From assembly GCA_016209635.1 (NCBI GenBank), contig JACQWC010000207.1, forward strand, positions 1 through 34,884: a stretch of DNA of 34,884 bases, given 5' to 3'. Position numbers and translations under genes: made by a program. Positions 8,070 to 15,268 of this stretch are shown here, piece by piece; the stretch's first letter is position 1, and every line of letters starts with the position of its first letter. This DNA is from Candidatus Rokuibacteriota bacterium (GTDB lineage: Bacteria > Methylomirabilota > Methylomirabilia > Rokubacteriales > CSP1-6). The notes below the pieces were generated by a model. The model was not told the DNA's origin. It saw nothing but the letters and a program-made list of their open reading frames with translations, and did no database searches.

Positions 8070-8901
8070 CCGATCCGCGTCCCCCGGGCGGGGCTGGCGC
8101 ATCGACGGGTGGGTCATCCTCACGCTCGTGCTCCTGCTGCTCGTCTTGAGTCCGGTGGTCTGGCTGCTGATGATGTCCCTGAAGACCGAGATCGACGCCC
8201 TGGCCATGCCGCCAAAACTGGTCTTCGTGCCGACCCTCGAGAACTACATCGGATTGCTCGAGGCGAGGTTCCTGCGCCCTCTGATCAACAGCGTGGTGGT
8301 CGCGGTCACCACCACGCTGCTGTCGCTCGGCCTCGGCGTCCCAGCCGCCTACGTGCTATCGCGCGCTCGGACGTGGGCGGTGGGCGGCATCGCGTTCTGG
8401 ATCCTCACGACGCGAATGGCGCCGCCGATCGCCTTCGGAATCCCGTTCTTTCTCGCCTATCGAGACCTCGGCTGGCTCGACACGCTCGGTGGCCTCATCC
8501 TCATCTATCTGACGTTCAACCTGTCACTGGTCGTGTGGATGATGCGGACATTCTTCGACGCGATCCCGTTGTCGCTCGAGGAGGCCGCCTACATGGATGG
8601 CGCGTCGACGTGGCAGGCCTTCAGGGCGGTGGTCTTGCCACTGGTCGGTCCCGGCACGGCGGCGACGGCCATCCTGTGTTTCTTGCTGGCCTGGAACGAT
8701 TTCTTTTACGCGCTTGTGCTCACGCGTTCGAACGCGATGACGGCGCCCGTCGCGATCGTCAACTTCATGAACTATGCGGGCTGGGACTGGGGACGCATTA
8801 CTGCGGGGAGCATCATCGTGGCGCTGCCCGTGGTGGCGTTCTCCGTGCCCGTGCGTCGATATCTCATCAGTGGCCTCACCGCCGGCGCCGTCAAGGGCTG
8901 A
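8059..8901 (+). CDS. ABC transporter permease, MalG/UgpE type
   Basis: A 280-residue inner-membrane permease, partner of the preceding MalF-type protein. It begins with a short basic N-terminus and a helix (ILTLVLLLLVLSPVVWLLM), then the typical LKTEIDALAMPP periplasmic entry. The EAA coupling loop (EEAAYMDGASTWQAFRAVVLP) lies near residue 174, and the late LAWNDFFYALVLT segment is characteristic of the MalG type. The ATG lies inside the end of the preceding gene (11-base overlap), so the two are translationally coupled. The operon ends here without an ATPase gene; a shared MsmX/UgpC-like ATPase elsewhere in the genome would be needed. Confidence 0.92.
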   Translation: MSSNRSASPGRGWRIDGWVILTLVLLLLVLSPVVWLLMMSLKTEIDALAMPPKLVFVPTLENYIGLLEARFLRPLINSVVVAVTTTLLSLGLGVPAAYVLSRARTWAVGGIAFWILTTRMAPPIAFGIPFFLAYRDLGWLDTLGGLILIYLTFNLSLVVWMMRTFFDAIPLSLEEAAYMDGASTWQAFRAVVLPLVGPGTAATAILCFLLAWNDFFYALVLTRSNAMTAPVAIVNFMNYAGWDWGRITAGSIIVALPVVAFSVPVRRYLISGLTAGAVKG

Positions 8902-8916
8902 CCGGTACATTCCCCC

Positions 8917-8951
8917 TTGACAGAACTTTCGATGATTCGATAAGGTTCGAA
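8917..8951 (+). promoter_or_regulatory. Promoter with overlapping ArsR-type operator
   Basis: A perfect TTGACA (8917-8922) is followed after 16-17 bases by GATAAG/ATAAGG (8939-8945) as a weak -10. Across the spacer and -10 run repeats of TTCGA: TTTCGAT, ATTCGAT and the inverted TTCGAA, giving an imperfect dyad. ArsR/SmtB repressors commonly bind AT-rich dyads over their own promoter, so autorepression is likely. The sites are read from sequence; the regulator assignment is inference. Confidence 0.5.
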
Positions 8952-8953
8952 AT

Positions 8954-9262
8954 GTGAAATCTATGGTCCCGCTCCCGCTGGCCCGGCTGGAGGCCCGGGA
9001 GGCCCATGTGGAGGCGTTCAAGGCCCTCGCCCATTTGACCCGGCTTCGGGTGGTTTTCTTCCTCGTTCGGGCCAGGCGCGAGGCGCCTGCCGGGGAGATC
9101 CAGGAGGCCCTGGAGGTCCCGGGCCCCACCCTCTCGCACCACCTGGACGTCCTGCGCCGGGCGGGGCTGATCCGGAGCCGGAAAGAGGAACGGTACGTCT
9201 ACTACGTCGTCAACCGGGGGACGGCCTCGGAGCTGGTCCGGCTCCTGACCGCCTGCTGTTAG
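8954..9262 (+). CDS. ArsR/SmtB family helix-turn-helix repressor
   Basis: A 102-residue cytosolic dimeric repressor, of usual family length. The winged helix is clear: HVEAFKALAHLTRLRVVFFL at residue 18, the recognition region PGPTLSHHLDVLRRAGL at about residues 56-72, then the wing RSRKEERYVYYVV. The classic ELCVCDL metal site in the recognition helix is absent (here EIQEALEV), but the protein ends in a Cys-Cys pair (residues 101-102), so a C-terminal thiol sensor site is conceivable. Start is GTG 8954 or ATG 8963. It leads a three-gene cassette ending in an arsenite-methyltransferase-like gene, which supports arsenic or another thiophilic signal as inducer. Confidence 0.85.
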   Translation: MKSMVPLPLARLEAREAHVEAFKALAHLTRLRVVFFLVRARREAPAGEIQEALEVPGPTLSHHLDVLRRAGLIRSRKEERYVYYVVNRGTASELVRLLTACC

Positions 9263-9275
9263 CCGGAAGAATGTC

Positions 9276-9602
9276 GTGATCTCCCTGGACGAGTTCAAGC
9301 GGGTTGAGCTTCGCGTCGGGCAAATCGTCCTGGCCGAGCCGATTCCCGGGTCCGACCGGCTCCTCAAGCTCACGGTGGATCTCGGAGGGGAGCGGCGGAC
9401 CGTCGTCGGGGGGTTGGCACAGAGCTATGTGCTGGAGGAGCTGCGGGGACTGCAGGTGGTGGTGGCGGCGAATCTGGCGCCCGCCAGGATCAGGGGCGTC
9501 GAATCCCAGGGAATGCTCCTGGGGGTCGGCTGCGAGGAGGCGAAGGCCGTCGCGCTGCTGACGGTCAACCGGCCGGTGCCGAACGGCGCGCCGGTCGTCT
9601 AA
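9276..9602 (+). CDS. tRNA-binding domain protein (CsaA / MetRS beta-domain-like)
   Basis: A 108-residue stand-alone OB-fold tRNA-binding domain. Family marks are FKRVELRVGQIVLAEPIPGSDRLLKLTVD at the N-terminus, the VVGGLAQSY turn, VVVAANLAPARIRGVESQGMLL and the final PVPNGAPVV strand. This is the same domain that ends methionyl-tRNA synthetases and forms the secretion chaperone CsaA. The GTG start follows the arsR stop by 13 bases with GGAAGA upstream, so the two are co-transcribed. Placement between an ArsR repressor and an ArsM-like gene is unusual. Whether it acts on tRNA, on protein folding, or has drifted to another task cannot be told. Confidence 0.85.
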   Translation: MISLDEFKRVELRVGQIVLAEPIPGSDRLLKLTVDLGGERRTVVGGLAQSYVLEELRGLQVVVAANLAPARIRGVESQGMLLGVGCEEAKAVALLTVNRPVPNGAPVV

Positions 9603-9612
9603 CGAGATCGAA

Positions 9613-9615
9613 TGA
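9613..9615 (+). other. In-frame TGA in the 5' part of the ArsM-like reading frame
   Basis: Codons before and after this TGA read N-E-I-E / [12 protein letters not shown], matching the usual ArsM N-terminus if the TGA were CGA (Arg). No ATG, GTG or TTG lies in frame between the TGA at 9559 and this one. It may be a nonsense mutation, a sequencing or assembly error, or a nearby frameshift (ATG at 9612 overlaps it). Confidence 0.5.
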
Positions 9616-9720
9616 TACGCGCAGATCGCCAGGACGGGGTCCTCCTGCTGCGCCGAGGACACTCTGGCGCAGACCGGCTATCAGAGGGAAGAGCTGGAGA
9701 CGCTTCCGACCCAGGCGCTG

Positions 9721-10302
9721 ATGGGGCTCGGCTGCGGGAATCCGGTGCGCCTGGCCGAGCTCAGGGAGGGTGAGATCGTCCTCGACCTCGGCTCGGGAGG
9801 CGGGATCGACGTCTTCCTGGCCGCACGGCAGGTGGGGCCGCGTGGTCGGGTGATCGGGGTGGATATGACGCCCGAGATGCTCGCGCGTGCCCGCGCCAAC
9901 GCCCAACGCCTCGGGCTCGAGAACGTCGAGTTCCGCCAGGGCCTGATCGAGGCCCTGCCCGTGGACGATTCGTCGGTCGACGTGATCCTCTCCAACAGCG
10001 TGATCAACCTGGTCCCGGACAAGGCCGCGGTCTTCAAGGAGGCGTTCAGGGTGCTCAGACCCGGGGGCCGGCTGGTCGTCTCCGACATGGTGGCCTGGGC
10101 CGAGCTGCCCGAGGAGCTCCTGGGAGACCCGGACCTCTGGGCTGGCTGCGTCGCCGGCGCTCTCCCGGAGGAAGCGTATCTGGAGACGATCCGCAAGGCG
10201 GGTCTCGCGACGGTCGAAGTGCTGACCCGGCAGGGTCCGGAGGCGGGCCACGTCTACAGCGTCACAGTGAGAGCCGACAAGGTCGCGGAGGTCGCCGCGT
10301 AA
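9721..10302 (+). CDS. ArsM-like arsenite S-adenosylmethionine methyltransferase, N-terminus compromised
   Basis: The 193 residues from ATG 9721 form a class I SAM methyltransferase closely resembling ArsM. They include GLGCGNP, the SAM motif [12 protein letters not shown] at residues 21-32, [21 protein letters not shown], the post-motif [15 protein letters not shown] and [12 protein letters not shown]. The same frame stays ArsM-like upstream as far as base 9616 (SSCCAE then TGY and EELETLP), but no start codon exists there, and a TGA at 9613-9615 sits where the family reads on. Of three cysteines needed by CmArsM, those in GLGCG and WAGC remain, but the one in SNCVINL is serine (residue 93). 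It may be inactive, truncated, or altered in substrate. It is the last clear gene of the arsR cassette. Confidence 0.75.
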   Translation: MGLGCGNPVRLAELREGEIVLDLGSGGGIDVFLAARQVGPRGRVIGVDMTPEMLARARANAQRLGLENVEFRQGLIEALPVDDSSVDVILSNSVINLVPDKAAVFKEAFRVLRPGGRLVVSDMVAWAELPEELLGDPDLWAGCVAGALPEEAYLETIRKAGLATVEVLTRQGPEAGHVYSVTVRADKVAEVAA

Positions 10303-10320
10303 CCTTCCCCCTGCCTGATC

Positions 10321-10458
10321 TTGCGGGACCGGGAGTGGCTGGGAGAGGAGCTGGTGGCCATCGGGGCCGCCGTCGCGGTGAGGAAGGTCGTCACCGGAAC
10401 CCTGGGGAAAAAAGGCCTTGACAGGCAGAGGGAGGTGACAAGAATAGGGCCAACTTGA
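10321..10458 (+). pseudogene. Possible short gene remnant (45 codons) after the ArsM-like gene
   Basis: A short open frame from TTG 10321 reads REWLGEELVAIGAAVAV near its start, which faintly resembles the first helix of carboxymuconolactone-decarboxylase/AhpD-like proteins that often accompany arsM; the expected Cys-x-x-Cys that should follow is missing. It overlaps the promoter of the next gene. It is a weak match and may be chance; nothing else is seen in the 10303-10485 gap except the promoter and operator. Confidence 0.2.
10418..10445 (+). promoter_or_regulatory. Sigma70-type promoter of the second IclR operon
   Basis: A perfect TTGACA (10418-10423) is followed after 16 bases by AAGAAT (10440-10445), 4 of 6 matches to the -10 consensus. 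Transcription should begin near 10452, giving a leader of about 34 bases that contains the palindrome at 10472-10486. Confidence 0.5.
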
Positions 10459-10471
10459 ACTCGGAATGGCG

Positions 10472-10486
10472 TTTCACATTGTGAAA
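10472..10486. promoter_or_regulatory. Palindrome overlapping the iclR-type start codon (likely operator)
   Basis: TTTCACATTGTGAAA is a near-perfect dyad (TTTCACA/TGTGAAA arms around the central T) whose last base is the A of the ATG at 10486. It resembles operators of IclR-family regulators such as KdgR (TGAAACA..TGTTTCA type). Binding there would block transcript elongation or start and give autoregulation. It is AT-rich in a GC-rich setting. Site is seen; its role is inference. Confidence 0.6.
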
Positions 10487-11289
10487 TGCTGACGTCTCTG
10501 CGGAAGGCGTTCTCCGTATTCGACGTCTTCACGCTCGAGGCTCCGGAGTGGGGTCTCGCCGATTTGAGCGGGAAACTCCGAATCCCCAAGCCGACCCTCC
10601 ATCACATCCTGACCACGCTCGTCGAAGGGGGATGGGTTGCTCAGGATCCCAAGACGAAGCGATACCGACTGGGCGTCCGTCTCTGGGAGAAGGGATGGCT
10701 GGCGGTGAATCAGCTGGGGCTCCGGGAACTGGCCCGCCCGTGCGTCGAGGCGCTGGCGGAGACCTCTCAGGAAACGGTCCACCTGGCGATCCTCGACGTC
10801 GTGGACCCGGGATACGTCGTCTACATCGATAAGATCGAGAGCCAGCACCCGGTGCGGGCCTACTCGATGATCGGTGGCCGGGCTCCGTCGTACTGCGTCG
10901 CCACCGGCAAGGCCATCCTGGGGTTCAATCCCGACGTCGCGAAGCGTCTCCTGCGCACGAGACTTCACGCGTACACGCAATTCACGCTCGCCGACCCGAA
11001 TCGCCTGACGCGGGATCTCGGAGCGACCCAGAAGCGCGGCTTTTCCATCAACCAGGGCGAGTACCGGGACGACGTCACGGGCGTCGCCGCGCCGATTCGC
11101 AACCATGAGGGACAGGTCGTCTCGGCGGTCGGGATTTCCGGCCCCTCCTACCGGCTCCCGGCAAGAGTGATTCAAAGAATCGCGCCCACGGTCGTCGTCA
11201 CCGCGCAAGAGATCTCGACGAAGATGGGGTTCCTGGAACGGAGCGAGCGGGGCGCCGCTGGCCTCCGCCTCCGCGGGGCCCCGGCCTGA
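10486..11289 (+). CDS. IclR family transcriptional regulator
   Basis: A 267-residue cytosolic regulator. The winged helix-turn-helix occupies residues ~3-65 (SLRKAFSVFDVF, LADLSGKLRIPKPTLHHILTTL, then KTKRYRLGVRLWEKG). The effector-binding domain follows, with SQETVHLAILDVVDPGYVVYIDK, a YCVATGKAILGF strand and TQKRGFSINQGEY. It begins almost at the helix-turn-helix, so ATG 10486 is the only reasonable start. The stop is only three bases before the CoA-transferase gene, so it heads the operon that includes the Liv-type importer. It probably controls that operon in response to its substrate or a breakdown product. Confidence 0.92.
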   Translation: MLTSLRKAFSVFDVFTLEAPEWGLADLSGKLRIPKPTLHHILTTLVEGGWVAQDPKTKRYRLGVRLWEKGWLAVNQLGLRELARPCVEALAETSQETVHLAILDVVDPGYVVYIDKIESQHPVRAYSMIGGRAPSYCVATGKAILGFNPDVAKRLLRTRLHAYTQFTLADPNRLTRDLGATQKRGFSINQGEYRDDVTGVAAPIRNHEGQVVSAVGISGPSYRLPARVIQRIAPTVVVTAQEISTKMGFLERSERGAAGLRLRGAPA

Positions 11290-11292
11290 CGC

Positions 11293-12477
11293 ATGAAGCC
11301 CCTCGAGGGCGTCCGCGTTCTCGACCTGTCCCGGGTCCTCGCGGGGCCGTACTGCACCATGCTGCTGGCGGACATGGGAGCAGAGGTGATCAAGGTGGAA
11401 GAGCCGGGCCGGGGGGATGACACGCGGGCCTGGCCGCCGTTTCAGGGGGACCAGGCGACCTACTTCCTGTCCGTCAACCGCGGCAAGAAGAGCCTGACGC
11501 TTGACCTCAGAACCGATGGGGGAAGAGCCATCCTCCGGAGGCTCGTGGAGTGGTCCGACGCCCTCGTAGAGAACTTTCGCCCAGGTACGATGGAGCGGCT
11601 CGGCCTGGGGTACGAGACTCTTCGCGCCTGGAACCCTCGGCTGGTCTGCTGCTCGCTCTCAGGGTTCGGGTCCACGGGCCCCGACGCCGGTCGCCCGGGC
11701 TACGACCTGATCGTCCAGGGGGAGTCCGGGCTCATGGATCTGACGGGGTTCCCCGACGGCCCTCCGGTCAAAGTGGGGATCGCCATCGCTGACCTCGCCA
11801 CGGGGATCATGGCCGCGCTCGGTACCGTCCTGGCGCTGGTGGCTCGCGATCGGAACGGAGGGAGCCAGCGGGTCGAGGTGGCGATGCTCGATGTGATCGC
11901 CGCGCTGCTCACCTTCCAGGGGCAGCTCTACCTGTCGATGGGACAGACCCCGACGCGCCGGGGGAACCAACATCCTTCGATCGTCCCGTACGAGGTGTTC
12001 CGTGCATCCGACAGCTATTTCACGGTGGCGGTCGCCAACAACTCGCTCTGGGTTCGCTTCTGCGACGCGATCGGGCGACCTGATCTCGCAGAGGATTCAC
12101 GCTTCAACTGCGAGGCAAGCCGCGTCGAGCATCGATACACCCTCGTGACGATTTTGCAGGGGGTCTTCGCGCAACGCCCCGCCGGCGAGTGGCTGAACCG
12201 TCTGGAGCGGGCGGGAGTTCCGGCGGGGAAGATCAAGAGCATCGCGGAGGTGCTGGAGAGTGACCAGTTGAGAGCGCGGGGCATGATTCTCTCTCTCGCC
12301 CACTCGACAGCCGGTCTCCTCCGGGTCGTCGGAAGCCCGCTCCAGCTCGGGACCGCTCCCGAAGGCATGGAACTGCCGCCGCCGTTGCTCGGGGAGCACA
12401 CGGAAGAGATCCTCGGGAAGCTCCTAGGGCACAGCGCGCAAGAGATCGCGGACCTCCGGCAAGCGCACGTCATATGA
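11293..12477 (+). CDS. Class III CoA transferase (CaiB/BaiF/formyl-CoA transferase family)
   Basis: A 394-residue cytosolic enzyme, of usual family length, that moves CoA between carboxylic acids. N-terminal marks are LEGVRVLDLSRVLAGPYCTMLLADMGAEVIKVE, split here as LEGVRVLDLSRVLAGPYC (residues 4-21) and DMGAEVIKVE (27-36). GRGDD and NRGKKSLTLDL follow. The catalytic aspartate that forms acyl-enzyme anhydride in formyl-CoA transferase corresponds to D167 in IADLATG, after YDLIVQGESGLMDLTG. The C-terminus has the GEHTEEIL motif. It starts three bases after the IclR gene and precedes a Liv-type importer, suggesting activation of an imported organic acid. The acid is unknown. Confidence 0.92.
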   Translation: MKPLEGVRVLDLSRVLAGPYCTMLLADMGAEVIKVEEPGRGDDTRAWPPFQGDQATYFLSVNRGKKSLTLDLRTDGGRAILRRLVEWSDALVENFRPGTMERLGLGYETLRAWNPRLVCCSLSGFGSTGPDAGRPGYDLIVQGESGLMDLTGFPDGPPVKVGIAIADLATGIMAALGTVLALVARDRNGGSQRVEVAMLDVIAALLTFQGQLYLSMGQTPTRRGNQHPSIVPYEVFRASDSYFTVAVANNSLWVRFCDAIGRPDLAEDSRFNCEASRVEHRYTLVTILQGVFAQRPAGEWLNRLERAGVPAGKIKSIAEVLESDQLRARGMILSLAHSTAGLLRVVGSPLQLGTAPEGMELPPPLLGEHTEEILGKLLGHSAQEIADLRQAHVI

Positions 12478-12491
12478 ACGAGGAGTGATCC

Positions 12492-13355
12492 ATGGCACTG
12501 GAATCGGCCCTGGTGCTGGGTGCGGCGAATGGGCTGGTCTGGGGGTTCATCCTCGCCCTGATCGCTCTCGGGCTCACCCTGGTGTTCGGGGTGATCCGGA
12601 TCATCAATGTCGCCCACGGCGACCTGTACATGTTGGGCGCGGTGATCGGCTGGTACCTCATCGGGTACCTGGGAAGTTTTTGGTTGGCTCTCATTCTCGC
12701 TCCGATTGTCGTGGGTGTCCTGGGCCTCGCGATGGAGCGAAGTGTCCTGCGTCCGATCGAGGACAAGGCGATCCTGACGATCATCGCGACGTTCGGCCTC
12801 TCGATGGTGTTCCAGCAGGGTGTGCTGGCGACCTTCGGCGGAGCGCCTCAGCGGATCCCGCCACCCTTCCACGCGGTGCTCAATGTCTACGGGTATGGCT
12901 ACGATGTCTTCCGCATCTTCGTGGCGGGCTTTTCGGCCGTCGCCCTGATCGCCCTGTGGCTCTTCCTCTATAAGACGCGCTTTGGGACGTGGATCCGGGC
13001 GGTGCGCCAGGATCGGGAACTCGCCCTGGGGGTCGGCATCCCCACGAATCAAATCTACCTTGTGACATTTGCAATCGGGTCGGGGCTCGCGGCGCTGGGT
13101 GGCGTACTCGCGGCGCCGATTGTCGCGCTCGATTTCCAAATGGGCATCGATATTCTCCCCTCCGCCCTCATGGTCGTCATCATCGGGGGCCTAGGCAGTC
13201 TCGAGGGGAGTCTCCTGGCGAGCATCCTGCTCGGGGAGCTCGAAGGGATCGCCTCGGTGTTCGTGACGCCCACCACCGCGAAGATCCTCCAACTGCTCAC
13301 GATGTCCCTCGTTCTCCTTGTTCGACCTCGGGGGCTGTTCGGGCGCAAGGTGTAG
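12492..13355 (+). CDS. livH: Branched-chain amino acid-type ABC permease, LivH
   Basis: A 287-residue inner-membrane permease with about eight helices, of normal LivH length. Family marks: LVWGFILALIALGLTLVFGVIRIINVAHGDLYMLGA at the N-terminus (residues ~14-48), RPIEDKAILTIIATFGLS in the middle, AVRQDRELALGVGIP in the cytoplasmic loop, and the late VVIIGGLGSLEGSLLASILLGELE. The ATG at 12492 has an AGGAG upstream. It follows the CoA transferase by 14 bases. The Liv family also takes up urea, short-chain amides and aromatic acids, so the symbol refers to the subunit type and not a proven substrate. Confidence 0.92.
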   Translation: MALESALVLGAANGLVWGFILALIALGLTLVFGVIRIINVAHGDLYMLGAVIGWYLIGYLGSFWLALILAPIVVGVLGLAMERSVLRPIEDKAILTIIATFGLSMVFQQGVLATFGGAPQRIPPPFHAVLNVYGYGYDVFRIFVAGFSAVALIALWLFLYKTRFGTWIRAVRQDRELALGVGIPTNQIYLVTFAIGSGLAALGGVLAAPIVALDFQMGIDILPSALMVVIIGGLGSLEGSLLASILLGELEGIASVFVTPTTAKILQLLTMSLVLLVRPRGLFGRKV

Positions 13356-13368
13356 GAGGGCTACCGCC

Positions 13369-14322
13369 TTGGGTCGGGTGTCGTTATGGCTGATCCCTGG
13401 CACGATCGGGACGACCTTGCTGTGGTTGCCGCTCGCGCTTGACGACTTCCAGACGGTCTTGGTTGCCGAAATCATGATCTGGGGTCTCTTCGCGATGGCG
13501 TTCGACCTGATCTACGGATATGTCGGGATGCTCTCGTTTGGCCAGTCGATCTTCTTCGGCGCTGGGGCCTACGCGTTCGCGTTTTCCCTCCTCGTCCCGA
13601 GGACGAACCTCTGGCTCGCAATCGGGCTCGCAGTTCTCGTCGCCGCCCTCTCGGCTGCCCTCGTCGGATCCCTGATCGTTCGGGCGACACATCACTATTT
13701 CATGATCCTCACGATCATCTTCTCCCTTGTGGTGACACTGGTGCTCCAGTCGGGGCACTGGCGGTGGCTCACGGGCGGGTACGGCGGGCGGTCCTTCGCG
13801 ATCCCTCGGCTGCCGCTGGGACCCTGGGAGGTCGACCTGGTCAACCCGATCAACAGCTACTACTTCACGCTGAGCCTGGTCGCGCCGGCCTTCCTTCTCT
13901 GCCGCCGGCTGCTGGCCTCCCCTCTCGGTAGGATCTTCATCTCCATTCGGGAGAACGAAGAACGGGCCCGCCTCGTCGGCTACAACGTCGAGCGCTACAA
14001 GTTGGTGGCGTTCATCATCGCCGGTGGCCTCTCCGGGCTGGCCGGGAGTCTGTACGCCGTGAACTTCCGGTATACGAACCTGGTCTTCTTTCATTGGACG
14101 ACCTCCGGGGACGCCATCGTGAGCGCTGTCCTGGGCGGGACCGGCACCCTCTCGGGCGCGTACGTCGGGGCCGGGTTCCTGATCCTCTTCAAGGACTACC
14201 TCTCCTCCTGGATCCAGAACGCGAACATCCTGATCGGCATCGTGCTCATCCTGGTGATCAGGATCGCGCCCGTGGGGTTCGTCGGAGTGCTGCGCGATTA
14301 CTGGGGGCGGTATGTCGGCTAG
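13369..14322 (+). CDS. livM: Branched-chain amino acid-type ABC permease, LivM (first copy)
   Basis: A 317-residue inner-membrane permease. Visible LivM features are the AEIMIWGLFAMAFDLIYGY helix, YVGMLSFGQSIFFGAGAYA, the loop SIRENEERARLVGYNVER that contacts the ATPase, and the late LGGTGTLSGAYVGAGFLIL. TTG 13369 is chosen because GGAGGG ends eight bases before it; the upstream ATG-like frame at 13318 lies inside livH. Its final 11 bases overlap the next gene, which encodes a second LivM-type protein. Having two LivM-type genes side by side with one LivH is unusual; a heteromeric permease or alternative pairing is possible. Confidence 0.9.
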   Translation: MGRVSLWLIPGTIGTTLLWLPLALDDFQTVLVAEIMIWGLFAMAFDLIYGYVGMLSFGQSIFFGAGAYAFAFSLLVPRTNLWLAIGLAVLVAALSAALVGSLIVRATHHYFMILTIIFSLVVTLVLQSGHWRWLTGGYGGRSFAIPRLPLGPWEVDLVNPINSYYFTLSLVAPAFLLCRRLLASPLGRIFISIRENEERARLVGYNVERYKLVAFIIAGGLSGLAGSLYAVNFRYTNLVFFHWTTSGDAIVSAVLGGTGTLSGAYVGAGFLILFKDYLSSWIQNANILIGIVLILVIRIAPVGFVGVLRDYWGRYVG

Positions 14323-15268
14323 GTACGCCTGGCGAGGGGCCGCCCTGTTGATTTTCCTCCTCGTGCCGCTCGGGCTCGGCGAATTCGGCAAAGTCCTGCT
14401 GACCGAAGTTCTCATCTGGGCGATCTTCGCCATGGCGTTTGACCTCGTGTACGGCTACACGGGGATGCTGAACTTCGCTCAGGCCACGTTTTTCGGCCTT
14501 GGATCGTACGCCCTGACTCTTTCCATTCTTCACTGGGAGGCGGGCCTCTTCCTGGCGATCGCCATGGGGGTAATCGTGGCGACTGCTGTGGCCTGCCTCA
14601 TCGGCTACCTCGCTGTCCGCGTGAGCGGTGTCCACTTCGCTATCCTGACGATCATTTTCGCGCTGGTCATCTTCTACCTGGGATTGAACTGGCGATGGTT
14701 GACGGGCGGAGATGACGGCCTCTCGTTGAAGCTGCCGGAGCTGCGCGTCGCGGATTCAGTGCTCTCGCTCTACGATCCGATCACGAACTACTACTTCGTC
14801 TTTTGTTTCTTTGCCCTGTGCTACGTGCTCATGCGACGGATCACCGAGTCCCCCCTGGGGAAAGTCTTCGTCTCCATCCGGGAGAACGAGGATCGGGCCC
14901 GGCTGGTCGGGTACAACGTAGAGCGCTACAAGCTCGTCGTCTTCGTGATCGCGGCGGCCTTCTGCGGCTTGGCCGGAGGCCTGTACTCCTTGACCACCCG
15001 CTTCGCGAACGTCCGCCTGCTTCACTGGACCGTTACGAGCGACGCGATGATCTGGACTATCGTCGGCGGTGCGGGGACACTGCACGGCCCCGTACTCGGG
15101 ACGGCACTGCTGATCAGCCTGACCGACTACATCAGTTCGTGGTTCGTGAACCATCGCATCATCACGGGCGCGGTGATGGTGTTTTTTGTGGTGGCGGCAC
15201 CCCGGGGGATCATCGGCTTCATCCGACGGCAGCTGGAGAGAAGGAGACCGGGTCTTGTGGAAGGATGA
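14312..15268 (+). CDS. livM: Branched-chain amino acid-type ABC permease, LivM (second copy)
   Basis: A 318-residue paralogue of the preceding protein, alignable end to end: VLIWAIFAMAFDLVYGYTG and LNFAQATFFGLGSYAL near the N-terminus, NWRWLTGGDDG in the middle, and the cytoplasmic loop SIRENEDRARLVGYNVER, nearly identical between the two. By eye the two share about half their residues. The ATG lies within the end of the first copy (11-base overlap), so they are translated together. The last 14 bases overlap the ATPase gene. Normal Liv systems have one LivM; this copy is intact, so both are probably functional. Confidence 0.92.
   Translation: MSARYAWRGAALLIFLLVPLGLGEFGKVLLTEVLIWAIFAMAFDLVYGYTGMLNFAQATFFGLGSYALTLSILHWEAGLFLAIAMGVIVATAVACLIGYLAVRVSGVHFAILTIIFALVIFYLGLNWRWLTGGDDGLSLKLPELRVADSVLSLYDPITNYYFVFCFFALCYVLMRRITESPLGKVFVSIRENEDRARLVGYNVERYKLVVFVIAAAFCGLAGGLYSLTTRFANVRLLHWTVTSDAMIWTIVGGAGTLHGPVLGTALLISLTDYISSWFVNHRIITGAVMVFFVVAAPRGIIGFIRRQLERRRPGLVEG

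Noticed and set aside
13384-14433. Minus-strand frame opposite livM rich in Glu/Asp/Pro/Arg
   Set aside because: The plus strand encodes clear membrane helices; the minus translation is the charged antisense of hydrophobic codons.
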